Assembly: GCA_000770645.1 (NCBI GenBank)
Contig: JQID01000123.1
Location: forward strand, 67,761-131,760
Length of the DNA stretch: 64,000 bases
Reading direction: 5' to 3'
Origin: Desulfosporosinus sp. Tol-M
GTDB taxonomy: Bacteria > Bacillota > Desulfitobacteriia > Desulfitobacteriales > Desulfitobacteriaceae
Below are positions 46,897 through 55,414 of the stretch, in pieces; position 1 is the stretch's first letter; each line of letters begins with the position of its first letter. The notes beneath the pieces were generated by a model that saw nothing but the letters and a program-made list of their open reading frames with translations, ran no database searches and was not told the DNA's origin. The position numbers and the translations under genes were made by a program.

Positions 46897-47923
46897 TGTG
46901 CTGGGGTCATCTCCCCGTAAGCCGGGTGTGAAGATGTTGGTTTTTGCGGACGGGACAACAGTTGGAACTATTGGCGGCGGATGTGGCGAGGCCGAGGGAA
47001 GGAGGGAGGCCTTGAATGTAATAGCGGCGTACACCTCAAAGGTATATCATTTGAATATGACCGCGGACATCGCCCAAGAAGAGGGAATGGTTTGCGGGGG
47101 GATTATGGGATTATTCATCGATTACTTGGGTTCTCAAAGTCCCGTGGAACTAACCAATCTCTACATTGATTATCTGTCTGGTTTAGAAAGCTGCTATAAC
47201 CCCATACTGGTAACCGTAATTGAAGCGGCTGAGGAACGGTTCATAGGGAAAAAGCTGTTCCTCAAGAATAACGGAGACGTCTTAGGTGATCTTGGTTTAG
47301 AAGAACTGAACAGAGTTGCCTTAGAGAGTGCGAAGACAGATCTTCGAAGCCAGCCGCAATTAATTAGTTTGAATTCCGAGTTCGAACCATTCGTCTCCTC
47401 AGTGACGAAAGCGGCTTACCAATTATTGATAGAGCCCCCAACCACCGTCGTACAATTGTTGATTTTAGGTGCAGGACATATAGCGCTCCCCCTGGTAACC
47501 ATGGCCAAAATCATTGGATATGAGGTTACAGTAGTCGATGATCGTCCATCCTTTGCAAATTCTGCCCGATTTCCTACCGCTGATACAATAATATGCGATG
47601 ATTTTGAACGAGCTTTAGATGCTATCAATATTAATCCGCAAACGTTCGTTGTGATTATTACCAGGGGACATAGTTATGACAAAGTATGTCTGAAGAAAGT
47701 CATAAACCAACCTGCCTCATATATTGGCATGATAGGTAGTCGTAAAAGGGTTAAAGCGTTGCTTGCTAAATTGGAGGAGGAAGGAGTTCCGAACAGATTG
47801 CTGCAAAAGCTCCATGCTCCAATTGGTCTAAAAATTGGAGCAGAAACTCCCGAAGAAATAGCTGTCTGCATTCTGGGGGAGTTAATTCAAGTGCAAAGGG
47901 GAGCCGATAAGGAGGAAGATTAA
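46820..47923 (+). CDS. xdhC: XdhC/CoxI family accessory protein
   Basis: TVTSVLGSSPRKPGVKMLV, GTIGGGCGEAEGRREAL, YIGMIGSRKRVKALLAKL. Confidence 0.88.
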   Translation: MEKEVYLGLKKVFHQKLEAALITVTSVLGSSPRKPGVKMLVFADGTTVGTIGGGCGEAEGRREALNVIAAYTSKVYHLNMTADIAQEEGMVCGGIMGLFIDYLGSQSPVELTNLYIDYLSGLESCYNPILVTVIEAAEERFIGKKLFLKNNGDVLGDLGLEELNRVALESAKTDLRSQPQLISLNSEFEPFVSSVTKAAYQLLIEPPTTVVQLLILGAGHIALPLVTMAKIIGYEVTVVDDRPSFANSARFPTADTIICDDFERALDAININPQTFVVIITRGHSYDKVCLKKVINQPASYIGMIGSRKRVKALLAKLEEEGVPNRLLQKLHAPIGLKIGAETPEEIAVCILGELIQVQRGADKEED

Positions 47924-49656
47924 TGGGCGGATATACCGGAAAAATATTACGTATCAATCTTACGAAAGGGAAAACCGGCATTGAGCCTTTAAACATGGGA
48001 CTTGCCAGAAAATATCTGGGCGGGCGTGGGCTTGCGGGGAAAATGTTTTTTGATGAGGTAGCAGCAAATGTCGATGCGCTTTCTCCTGAAAACACAATTT
48101 ATATTGCTCCTGGAGTATTCACTGGAACGAACGCTCCATCGTCTGGACGCTTTATGGTTGTGACAAAATCACCGCTAAATGGAGTTATCTCCTCTTCAAA
48201 CTCCGGGGGGTATTGGGGGGTGCAGCTTAAGTTTGCCGGTTATGATATGGTCATATTGGAAGGTAAGGCTGGTAATCCTGTATACATTTCCATTAAAGAT
48301 GACTTAGTGGAAATCAAGGATGCATCCCAGCTTTGGGGTAAGGATGTTTATGCAACAACAGAGGCCTTAAAGCTGGAATTCGGGGATGAGAAGGCGAAAG
48401 TTCTAACCATTGGTCCCGCAGGTGAAAACCTTTCTTTGATGGCAGTGTTCATGAATGACCTCAATCGTGTAGCTGGGCGTAGTGGAGTGGGTGCAGTAAT
48501 GGGATCTAAGAATCTCAAAGCACTTATTGTTCGTGGAACTGGGAAAGTCGAAAATGCTAATCCGGATAAGATGAAAAATGTCTTAATTGCGGCTTTGGGC
48601 AAATTTAAGGGAAAAAGCGTAACAGGTCAAGGTCTTGGAGTGTATGATGCCGATCTAATCGGCAGAGAAACCATGCCGGCAAACCACTTGATCAAAAAAG
48701 ATGCTTGCTATCGTTGTCCGATTAATTGTGGTCGCCATAATAAATTGGAAGACGGCCAAGACATAAGCTCTAAACGGGAAACTAAATCGAGTTTTGGTTC
48801 TGACTGTGGCATCCATAATTATGAAGCGATTCATGCAGCCAATGATTTGTGCAACAAATTAGGGTTGGACTCGATTTCAGTCGGTTGTACCATTGCAATG
48901 GGTATGGAACTTGTTCAGCGTGGATATATAAAGCAAGAAGAACTTGATGGGACGCCACTTGAGTTCGGAAATGCTCAAGGAATGGTGGAATGGGTCCGGA
49001 AAATAGCTCACGCTGAAGGACTCGGAGCCAAAATGGCTCAGGGTTCATATAATTTCACTGAATATTATGGACAACCAGAGCTATCCATGACTTTGAAAAA
49101 ACTTGAGATTCCAGCCTATGATCGTCGGGGCATACAAGGACAGGGCCTCGAATTTGCAACCAGTAACCGGGGTGGTGGTCACGTTCGTGAGTACGGAGTT
49201 TCTCCGGAAATCTTAGGCTTTCCTCAACTAATTGATAAGGACTCGATTGAGGGAAAAGCAATGTGGGTCAAGATTTTACAGGATCTCTCAGCCGTCATCG
49301 ACTCCGTTGGAATGTGCTTGTTCACTTCAGTAGCGCTGGGTTATTATGATTATACGGCGATTTTCAACGCTGTGACCGGTTTCAATTATACAGATGCCGA
49401 ACTCATGGCTTGCGGAGACCGGATTTGGAACATTGAACGTTTACATAATTTACGGACTGGTATGACCACCGCGGACGACACACTTACTGAAAGTTTATTA
49501 AAAGTAGAAATTCCTGCGGGACCTTCAAAAGGAAGTATCCGCAAATTGCCTGAACTTCTCCCTATGTACTATAATGTACGTGGATGGGACGATGCGGGTG
49601 TACCAACTCCGGAATGTCTAAAAACCCTGGGAATCCAGGACTCAGATGGGACTTGA
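47923..49656 (+). CDS. aor: aldehyde ferredoxin oxidoreductase (tungsten enzyme family)
   Basis: GGYTGKILRINLTKG, KKDACYRCPINCGRH cluster motif, start overlaps xdhC stop. Confidence 0.9.
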   Translation: MGGYTGKILRINLTKGKTGIEPLNMGLARKYLGGRGLAGKMFFDEVAANVDALSPENTIYIAPGVFTGTNAPSSGRFMVVTKSPLNGVISSSNSGGYWGVQLKFAGYDMVILEGKAGNPVYISIKDDLVEIKDASQLWGKDVYATTEALKLEFGDEKAKVLTIGPAGENLSLMAVFMNDLNRVAGRSGVGAVMGSKNLKALIVRGTGKVENANPDKMKNVLIAALGKFKGKSVTGQGLGVYDADLIGRETMPANHLIKKDACYRCPINCGRHNKLEDGQDISSKRETKSSFGSDCGIHNYEAIHAANDLCNKLGLDSISVGCTIAMGMELVQRGYIKQEELDGTPLEFGNAQGMVEWVRKIAHAEGLGAKMAQGSYNFTEYYGQPELSMTLKKLEIPAYDRRGIQGQGLEFATSNRGGGHVREYGVSPEILGFPQLIDKDSIEGKAMWVKILQDLSAVIDSVGMCLFTSVALGYYDYTAIFNAVTGFNYTDAELMACGDRIWNIERLHNLRTGMTTADDTLTESLLKVEIPAGPSKGSIRKLPELLPMYYNVRGWDDAGVPTPECLKTLGIQDSDGT

Positions 49657-49762
49657 TGTACGGAATTAGGTGTGTGAATTCTCGATTTCGTGACGGTTAG
49701 TCAATGGATAAAGCTTTGAGGGGGACCTTTTGAGGGTCCCCCTGGGATTGGATGATACGTTA

Positions 49763-50479
49763 TTATGTAGAGAAGTGCTCTAGAAAACGCTCGACATCTT
49801 CTTTTTGAGGACCCTTGAGTAGTTGAGATGGAGATCCTTCAGCCTCAACTTGCCCATTCAGGAGAATCAAGGCTCGATTAGTTAAATGTGCAATGTCCTT
49901 AAAATCGTGACTAACGAGCACAGTCGTCGTTTGAGTTGATTTAAAAACTTGACCCAAGTCAAGACGCAGCCCCTCTTTGGTTGGGGCATCTAAGGATGAA
50001 AATGGCTCGTCTAAAAACAGAATGTCCGGCTCCAGGGCAAAGGCTCGTGCCAGGCTAACGCGTTGGGCTTCTCCGCCGGAGAGTGACCGTGCTAATTGTT
50101 TAGAAAGATGGCTTACCCCAAATTGTTCCAGCCAATAATCCACCCGTTCCCGAACTATCCCTTTGCTGAGGCCTCGAATTTTTAATCCGATGGCGACATT
50201 GTCAAAAACGCGTGTGCTTAATAAGAGGGGTTCCTGAAAAACAAAAGCAATTCTGCGACGAATAGGAAGCGGGACGCGCTTTGGAACGGATTGGCCCTGA
50301 AAATAGAGTAAGCCGGATGTCGGGGTTTCCAGAAAGGCGAGGATTTTTAATAAACTGCTTTTACCGGATCCGTTTGGTCCGATGAGACCTACGCATTCCT
50401 TAGGAAACAAGTGAAAATCAATATTTTGCAATATGGTTTTATGGTCCTTGATCCAGCTTATCTCCCGAGCTTCAAGCAC
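49763..50479 (-). CDS. tupC: tungstate-type ABC transporter ATP-binding protein
   Basis: GPNGSGKSSLLKILA, LSGGEAQRVSLARA; adjacent to permease and TupA. Confidence 0.85.
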   Translation of the reverse strand: MLEAREISWIKDHKTILQNIDFHLFPKECVGLIGPNGSGKSSLLKILAFLETPTSGLLYFQGQSVPKRVPLPIRRRIAFVFQEPLLLSTRVFDNVAIGLKIRGLSKGIVRERVDYWLEQFGVSHLSKQLARSLSGGEAQRVSLARAFALEPDILFLDEPFSSLDAPTKEGLRLDLGQVFKSTQTTTVLVSHDFKDIAHLTNRALILLNGQVEAEGSPSQLLKGPQKEDVERFLEHFST

Positions 50480-51181
50480 TTATGGACCTCCTTGCTGTTT
50501 TTGTTGGAGAAGGGTTAAGCCCAAGGTTGCCCCATAGGCTAGTAAGCATAAAATGATACTTAAGGCAATAGCGATGTCGAAATTGCCCTTGGAAACTTCC
50601 AAGACAGTTGCTGTTGTAAGAACGCGAGTTTGGCCTTGGATGTTTCCACCTACCGCCATAGATGCCCCAATCTCCGAAACAATGGCCCCAAAACCGGCAA
50701 TAATTGCAGCAAAGAGTGAAAAACGGACTTCTTTAAGAAGCAACCAAATATACTGGCAGCGAGTTGCGCCCAGGGCCTGTATTTGGAGCCTAAGTTTGGG
50801 GTCGGTTTGTTGAAGAGCGGCAGAGGTTAAGGCGGCAATAATGGGAGAAGCAATGATCGCCTGGGCAATGATAATGGCTGTTGGGGTATACATGATATTT
50901 AAGAATCCAAAGGGTCCGGAGCGCCAAAGAAAAATTGAGACCCATAGTCCTACGACCACCGGTGGCATGCCCATCCCTGTATTGACGACACTTAAGACGA
51001 AGCGATGTCCTGGAAAGGGTTTAAGAGCTAAAAGTGTACCGAACGGAATCCCGATAAGCAGGCTTATTAACGTTCCAGTACCTGATACTCTAAGGGTTAG
51101 AAGCGTTATCTCAATTACCCCGGGATCTCCGGTTATCAGAAGGTGAATGGCGGCTAGGATTCCTTGCCAGATCATTTCCAT
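50480..51181 (-). CDS. tupB: tungstate-type ABC transporter permease
   Basis: hydrophobic permease with EIGASMAVGGNIQGQTRVLTTAT. Confidence 0.87.
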   Translation of the reverse strand: MEMIWQGILAAIHLLITGDPGVIEITLLTLRVSGTGTLISLLIGIPFGTLLALKPFPGHRFVLSVVNTGMGMPPVVVGLWVSIFLWRSGPFGFLNIMYTPTAIIIAQAIIASPIIAALTSAALQQTDPKLRLQIQALGATRCQYIWLLLKEVRFSLFAAIIAGFGAIVSEIGASMAVGGNIQGQTRVLTTATVLEVSKGNFDIAIALSIILCLLAYGATLGLTLLQQKQQGGP

Positions 51182-51276
51182 GCGATTATTTTCCCTTCGG
51201 TGCAAGAATTAGGATACTTACTTCAGGTGGAGTTTAACTCCATCGGAAGTATAGTTAAGCTTATCCAGAGAGATAG

Positions 51277-51319
51277 CGTTACTAGGACTCCCACTGAAAA
51301 AGCGGGAGTCCTGGTAACG
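51277..51319 (-). promoter_or_regulatory. 16-bp-stem hairpin between tupA and tupB
   Basis: cgttactaggactccc / gggagtcctggtaacg with one GU, 11-nt loop. Confidence 0.75.
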
Positions 51320-51347
51320 GTTAGCCATCGGAAAGCTGACTTACTTA

Positions 51348-52229
51348 TTAGAGATCTTCCATCTTTTTACCTGCATCAGGATAGAAGAGAGCCTCACCGT
51401 ATTTATCTTTGCCAAAGTCGCCAATGAGTTTTTGAGTATTTGCATTAATCATATATTCGACGAAGGCTTTGGCTCCGGCAGCATTGACCTTTGTGAATTT
51501 TTCAGGGTTTACCTGCATGACATGATAAATGTTGAGCAGAGCCGCATCCCCTTCAAGGAGGATGTCAAGTTTTAAATTTTTCTTTGTTGCCAGATAAGTT
51601 GCACGATCCGTGAGGGTATAGGCGTCTTTTTCAGAGGCCATGGTCAGTGTTTGGCCCATGCTCGAACCACTCTCCAGATACTTACTTCCGGATGGCTTAA
51701 GACCGGCCTTCTTCCATAATGCTTTTTCCATTTTGTCTGTTCCGGAATCATCTCCACGGGAGACAAATGTTGAGGAACTGGCATTAATGGCGTTGAAAGC
51801 GTCGACGGCTGTTTTTGTTTCTTTGATTTTTGCGGGATCAGCAGTTGGACCTACAATAACGAAATCGTTATGCATCACCAGCTGATAGTTGATGGCTGTT
51901 TGATTATCGACCAATTTCTTTTCCGAGGCAGGAGCATGGACCAGCAAAACGTCAGCTTCGCCTTTTTCCCCCATGGCTAAAGCAGCACCCGTGCCATTAG
52001 GAATGGTTTTTACCTTATAGCCTGTCTTTTTCTCAAAATCAGGTACGAGCACATCGAGTAAACCACTATCAACTGTACTTGTGGTGGTCGCTAAAATAAG
52101 GTCGGGATTTGCAGGTTTTGGAGTATCAGTCGCTTGTGGTGTTGGAGCTGCTGTTTTTCCACACCCGACGACGATCATCAAGATGGCAATCAAAAGTAGT
52201 GACAAGCCAAGTTTAAGTTTTTTTTTCAT
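51348..52229 (-). CDS. tupA: tungstate-binding protein TupA
   Basis: lipoprotein signal VGCGKT, LILATTTSTVDSGLLDVLVPDFEKKTGY. Confidence 0.9.
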   Translation of the reverse strand: MKKKLKLGLSLLLIAILMIVVGCGKTAAPTPQATDTPKPANPDLILATTTSTVDSGLLDVLVPDFEKKTGYKVKTIPNGTGAALAMGEKGEADVLLVHAPASEKKLVDNQTAINYQLVMHNDFVIVGPTADPAKIKETKTAVDAFNAINASSSTFVSRGDDSGTDKMEKALWKKAGLKPSGSKYLESGSSMGQTLTMASEKDAYTLTDRATYLATKKNLKLDILLEGDAALLNIYHVMQVNPEKFTKVNAAGAKAFVEYMINANTQKLIGDFGKDKYGEALFYPDAGKKMEDL

Positions 52230-52344
52230 TTCTTTTTACCTCCTAAAATATATATATTTTTTCTATACGCTTTACCTCTGCGTTCTTCCACGTCGCAAGC
52301 CTCGTCGTAGCCAAGCCAAAGAATGAAATGATATTGCATAGAGT

Positions 52345-52553
52345 ACGTTCCATCCCCCGGCGACCCAAGCCTGAGGAAGTTTCTTAGCTTAGGGAGCACG
52401 GAGAGAGGAATTGCGTCAGTGTGCGTAGTCGATAAGGCGTGAAGAAACACATTGGTCGCACATTCAGTGAAGCCCAGAGGTTATGTGTTTTAGCCTTGGC
52501 GGCAAGTGAATAGCAATGGAACGTGTGTGACTGTGCTAAGAAACTCCCTCCTA
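52345..52553 (-). ncRNA. structured element, copy 2 of 2, in the tupA upstream region
   Basis: homologous to 43721-43990; closing stem acgttcca/tggaacgt, internal stem aaacacat/atgtgttt, conserved AAGCCCAGAGG. Confidence 0.65.
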
Positions 52554-53483
52554 TCCATCTAAAAGAATTTTCCCTGTCAGAGAAGTATCATACCCTTTCT
52601 GCTGGTGAATAGCTTGGATAAATCCAGGAGATCTTAAAACCTCTAGAAGTTGTTGCCAAACAGGAGATTTAGTTATTTTCCCCAGACAAACCAGATCATA
52701 GCGTTCATTAAATAGGGGGATAAAATCAAGGCCAAGTCGCTGTGCAGCTGCTTTTACTCCAACGCCGACATCGGCTTGTCCACTAGCTACGCGGCAAGCA
52801 ACTCCAGAGTGAGTGGCTTCTTCATGTTCATAGCCTAGAATTCTGCCGGGAGAAATCTTTGCTGATTTTAGGTAAGCATCGAGTCGCAGACGGGTTCCTG
52901 ATCCCTTTTGGCGGTTAATAAATTGCATACCTTCCAGAGTAATATCTTCCCAGGTCTGAAGATGGAGAGGATTGCCGGGCGCCACAATGAACCCTTGTTC
53001 CCGCTGAACTAAATTCACGATACAAACGGATTCTCCGGGGATAACATGTCTGACATAGGAAAGGTTATAATCTTTTGATGATTCATCCCAAAGATGTGCG
53101 CCAGAAATCTCTGCTTCTCGGCGATAGAGCGCAATTAGACCATCCATACTTCCTTTGAAGGAAATCGAGGATTCGATGGGTATTGCAGCATGTTTGAGAA
53201 ACTCGAAAAGCAGCTCGACTACCGGATCGTGACTTCCAATGAAGCGAATAACCGGTAATCCTGAGACGTCGGAGTGCGTAGCGGCAGGGGGGTTATTGCT
53301 GAGACTAAGGGTTCCTCGTAAATAACGGTCCAGGACTGTCGGATCAATTCGAAGTTGGCGACCGATGTGGTGAGCGGGAATCTCTCCCCGTTTAACAAGT
53401 TCATAAAGGGTATATTTTGAGATTTTAAGGATTTCTGCAGCTTCAGCCGCAGTCAAGGTTAAGCTCAAATAATTCACCTCCAT
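52551..53483 (-). CDS. HTH (excisionase-type) plus PBP-like domain regulator
   Basis: LTAAEAAEILKISKYTLYELVKRGEIPAHHIGRQLRI plus FINRQKGSGTRLRLDAYLK. Confidence 0.85.
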   Translation of the reverse strand: MEVNYLSLTLTAAEAAEILKISKYTLYELVKRGEIPAHHIGRQLRIDPTVLDRYLRGTLSLSNNPPAATHSDVSGLPVIRFIGSHDPVVELLFEFLKHAAIPIESSISFKGSMDGLIALYRREAEISGAHLWDESSKDYNLSYVRHVIPGESVCIVNLVQREQGFIVAPGNPLHLQTWEDITLEGMQFINRQKGSGTRLRLDAYLKSAKISPGRILGYEHEEATHSGVACRVASGQADVGVGVKAAAQRLGLDFIPLFNERYDLVCLGKITKSPVWQQLLEVLRSPGFIQAIHQQKGYDTSLTGKILLDG

Positions 53484-53741
53484 ACATAATCCTGCATTAC
53501 GTTTATTTTAGAATAGAGAGGTATGCAAGTCAATAGTGTTGTTGTTAAAAATAATGTTTACATTGTTTATGTTAGCTATACTTGGAAGAATAATAGTCTT
53601 GCTTTTTACCATTCACATAAATAAGTAGACGGTTAACATGGATCCAGCTGAATGAGACGAAGTGAACCGAAATTTATTTCACCGTTGGAGCAAACCGGAG
53701 TATGGCGGCGTAAAATGATTAAGAGTCAATAGAAATTTTTA

Positions 53742-53769
53742 TTGACAACCTCAAACTTTGTGCTAGAAT
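53742..53769 (+). promoter_or_regulatory. sigma-A-like promoter of speD
   Basis: TTGACA-N16-TAGAAT. Confidence 0.6.
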
Positions 53770-53858
53770 TTAGTTTGGTGGAATTTGTGTGTCCGGATAA
53801 AAGAAGTTCGGCTCAAATTCCTTCCTATTTTGCAGAAAAAAGGGGGCAAAGATCACAA

Positions 53859-54236
53859 TTGGCAAATTCTCTTGGACGTCATGTGTTGGCTGAAATTAAT
53901 GGGTGTAGTTTCGACATTTTAAACGATCGTGAAAAAGTCGAAGCAATTATGGTCAACGCAGCTTTGGAGGCTGGTGCCGAGGTACGTGAGGTAGTTTTTC
54001 ATAAATTTAGTCCTCAAGGGGTGAGTGGTGTTGTTGTGATTTCTGAATCGCATCTAGCCATCCACACGTGGCCTGAACTCGGATATGCAGCTGTAGACGT
54101 CTTTACTTGCGGGGACCGTGTCAATCCCTGGGTTGCCTGTAACTTTTTAACCAATCATTTCAAAGCCGGTCATATGGCAGCAACGGAAATCAAGCGGGGT
54201 ATTATTGAAGATCCAAAGGAAGCGGTAAATATTTAG
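53859..54236 (+). CDS. speD: S-adenosylmethionine decarboxylase proenzyme (prokaryotic class)
   Basis: [36 protein letters not shown]; track start 53742 coincides with the -35 box, so TTG 53859 is preferred. Confidence 0.88.
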   Translation: MANSLGRHVLAEINGCSFDILNDREKVEAIMVNAALEAGAEVREVVFHKFSPQGVSGVVVISESHLAIHTWPELGYAAVDVFTCGDRVNPWVACNFLTNHFKAGHMAATEIKRGIIEDPKEAVNI

Positions 54237-54287
54237 GAGGGATATTTATTTTACTTCGGACAAAGACAAGTGCGGATAAAGAAAACC

Positions 54288-54323
54288 AGGCTTCTACGAA
54301 GCCGCAGGTGCCGTTAGAAGCCT
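54288..54323 (+). terminator. hairpin aggcttcta/tagaagcct after speD
   Basis: read directly; 9-bp perfect stem. Confidence 0.5.
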
Positions 54324-54631
54324 TTGGTTGCACTTATGCCACCCAGGAGTTATACTTTCTGACTTGGTACTAGATAGACCTTGTGACTAAAAAGTTGCGG
54401 GGTCTATTATATTATTGTTTCAGAAGTTTTACATACTCTTGCAATAATTTTGTCATATTAACAGAGTACTTTCGGAAAAAGGGCAGGACTTTACATAAGT
54501 ATATCGAATATAGAATAGGTTAATGTCTTATAGAAAACTTGGGGAAGGGACCTTCCAGAAAGTGCTATAATCTGACTTGTACAGTCAGTTATGCTTTCTG
54601 AATAGTTGAATGGAAGACAAGGAGCGATAAT

Positions 54632-55393
54632 ATGGTTCCGGTAGAATTTTGCTTTCTGGAGAAACTAAACAATGTTCAAATGCGTTTGCGCCAAGAAATA
54701 AACATGAAGCCAGAGAGTTTTGAGGAATTGGTTCAGCTGAATATGGATGAACTTGATCGAACAGTAAATCCGGCGATTGTCTTAGCTGTAAGCCGAGCTT
54801 TTAAAGAACATGGACGAAAATCAGAAGCATTGGCGGGAATTATTCAATTTTTATTTATGGCCAATAAAGTCCATAAATTAATGAAAGAGGATAGTGATAT
54901 CGCGGAAGAACTGCGACAATTTCCGGTACTGGTTGGGGATTTACTATATGGAAAGTTTTTTCTGGAGCTCTGCAGTGAGAAGCTGCTTCCATTTCTAGAC
55001 CCACTTGCTCAAGTCATGGGAACGATGAGTGAGGGGGGAATTTCCCGCTGGCTTTCCCGTGACAAAAAACTTGGGTTGGCGGAGTCGCTTAAAATAATTG
55101 GAAGGGAGAGCGCGTCATTAACAGCATTGGCAGCCCGTCTAAGTGCGGAACTCGCAGGGGTTTCAGTTCCTTTACAGCATAAAATTGAAGCTTTTGGCTG
55201 GGAATTAGGATTAGCATGGGGAGCATGGAAAGAACGTTTGGAGAATATCGAGGTTCAATCGATCCTTCAGCGGGCGAATGCTATCTTGAATGAGATTTCG
55301 TCTGAGTCGCAGCTTCAGTTACACCCCCTCCGCGAAGTGTATCTTTTCATGGCGAAGCAGCTGAACGGAGATTACAGTCCCCAAGAGGCATGA
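54632..55393 (+). CDS. degenerate prenyl-synthase-like protein (putative HepT partner)
   Basis: VNPAIVLAVSRAF and LVGDLLYGKFFLEL align by eye with LRPAFTLLAG and VQTGDYLLAKSLML of the hepT product; Asp-rich motifs absent. Confidence 0.55.
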   Translation: MVPVEFCFLEKLNNVQMRLRQEINMKPESFEELVQLNMDELDRTVNPAIVLAVSRAFKEHGRKSEALAGIIQFLFMANKVHKLMKEDSDIAEELRQFPVLVGDLLYGKFFLELCSEKLLPFLDPLAQVMGTMSEGGISRWLSRDKKLGLAESLKIIGRESASLTALAARLSAELAGVSVPLQHKIEAFGWELGLAWGAWKERLENIEVQSILQRANAILNEISSESQLQLHPLREVYLFMAKQLNGDYSPQEA

Positions 55394-55414
55394 TCGTAAC
55401 GAACGGAGCGGAGT

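Noticed and set aside
52226-52450. 74-aa minus-strand ORF overlapping structured element copy 2
   Set aside because: Runs through the conserved RNA-like element and overlaps the tupA start; better explained as leader sequence.
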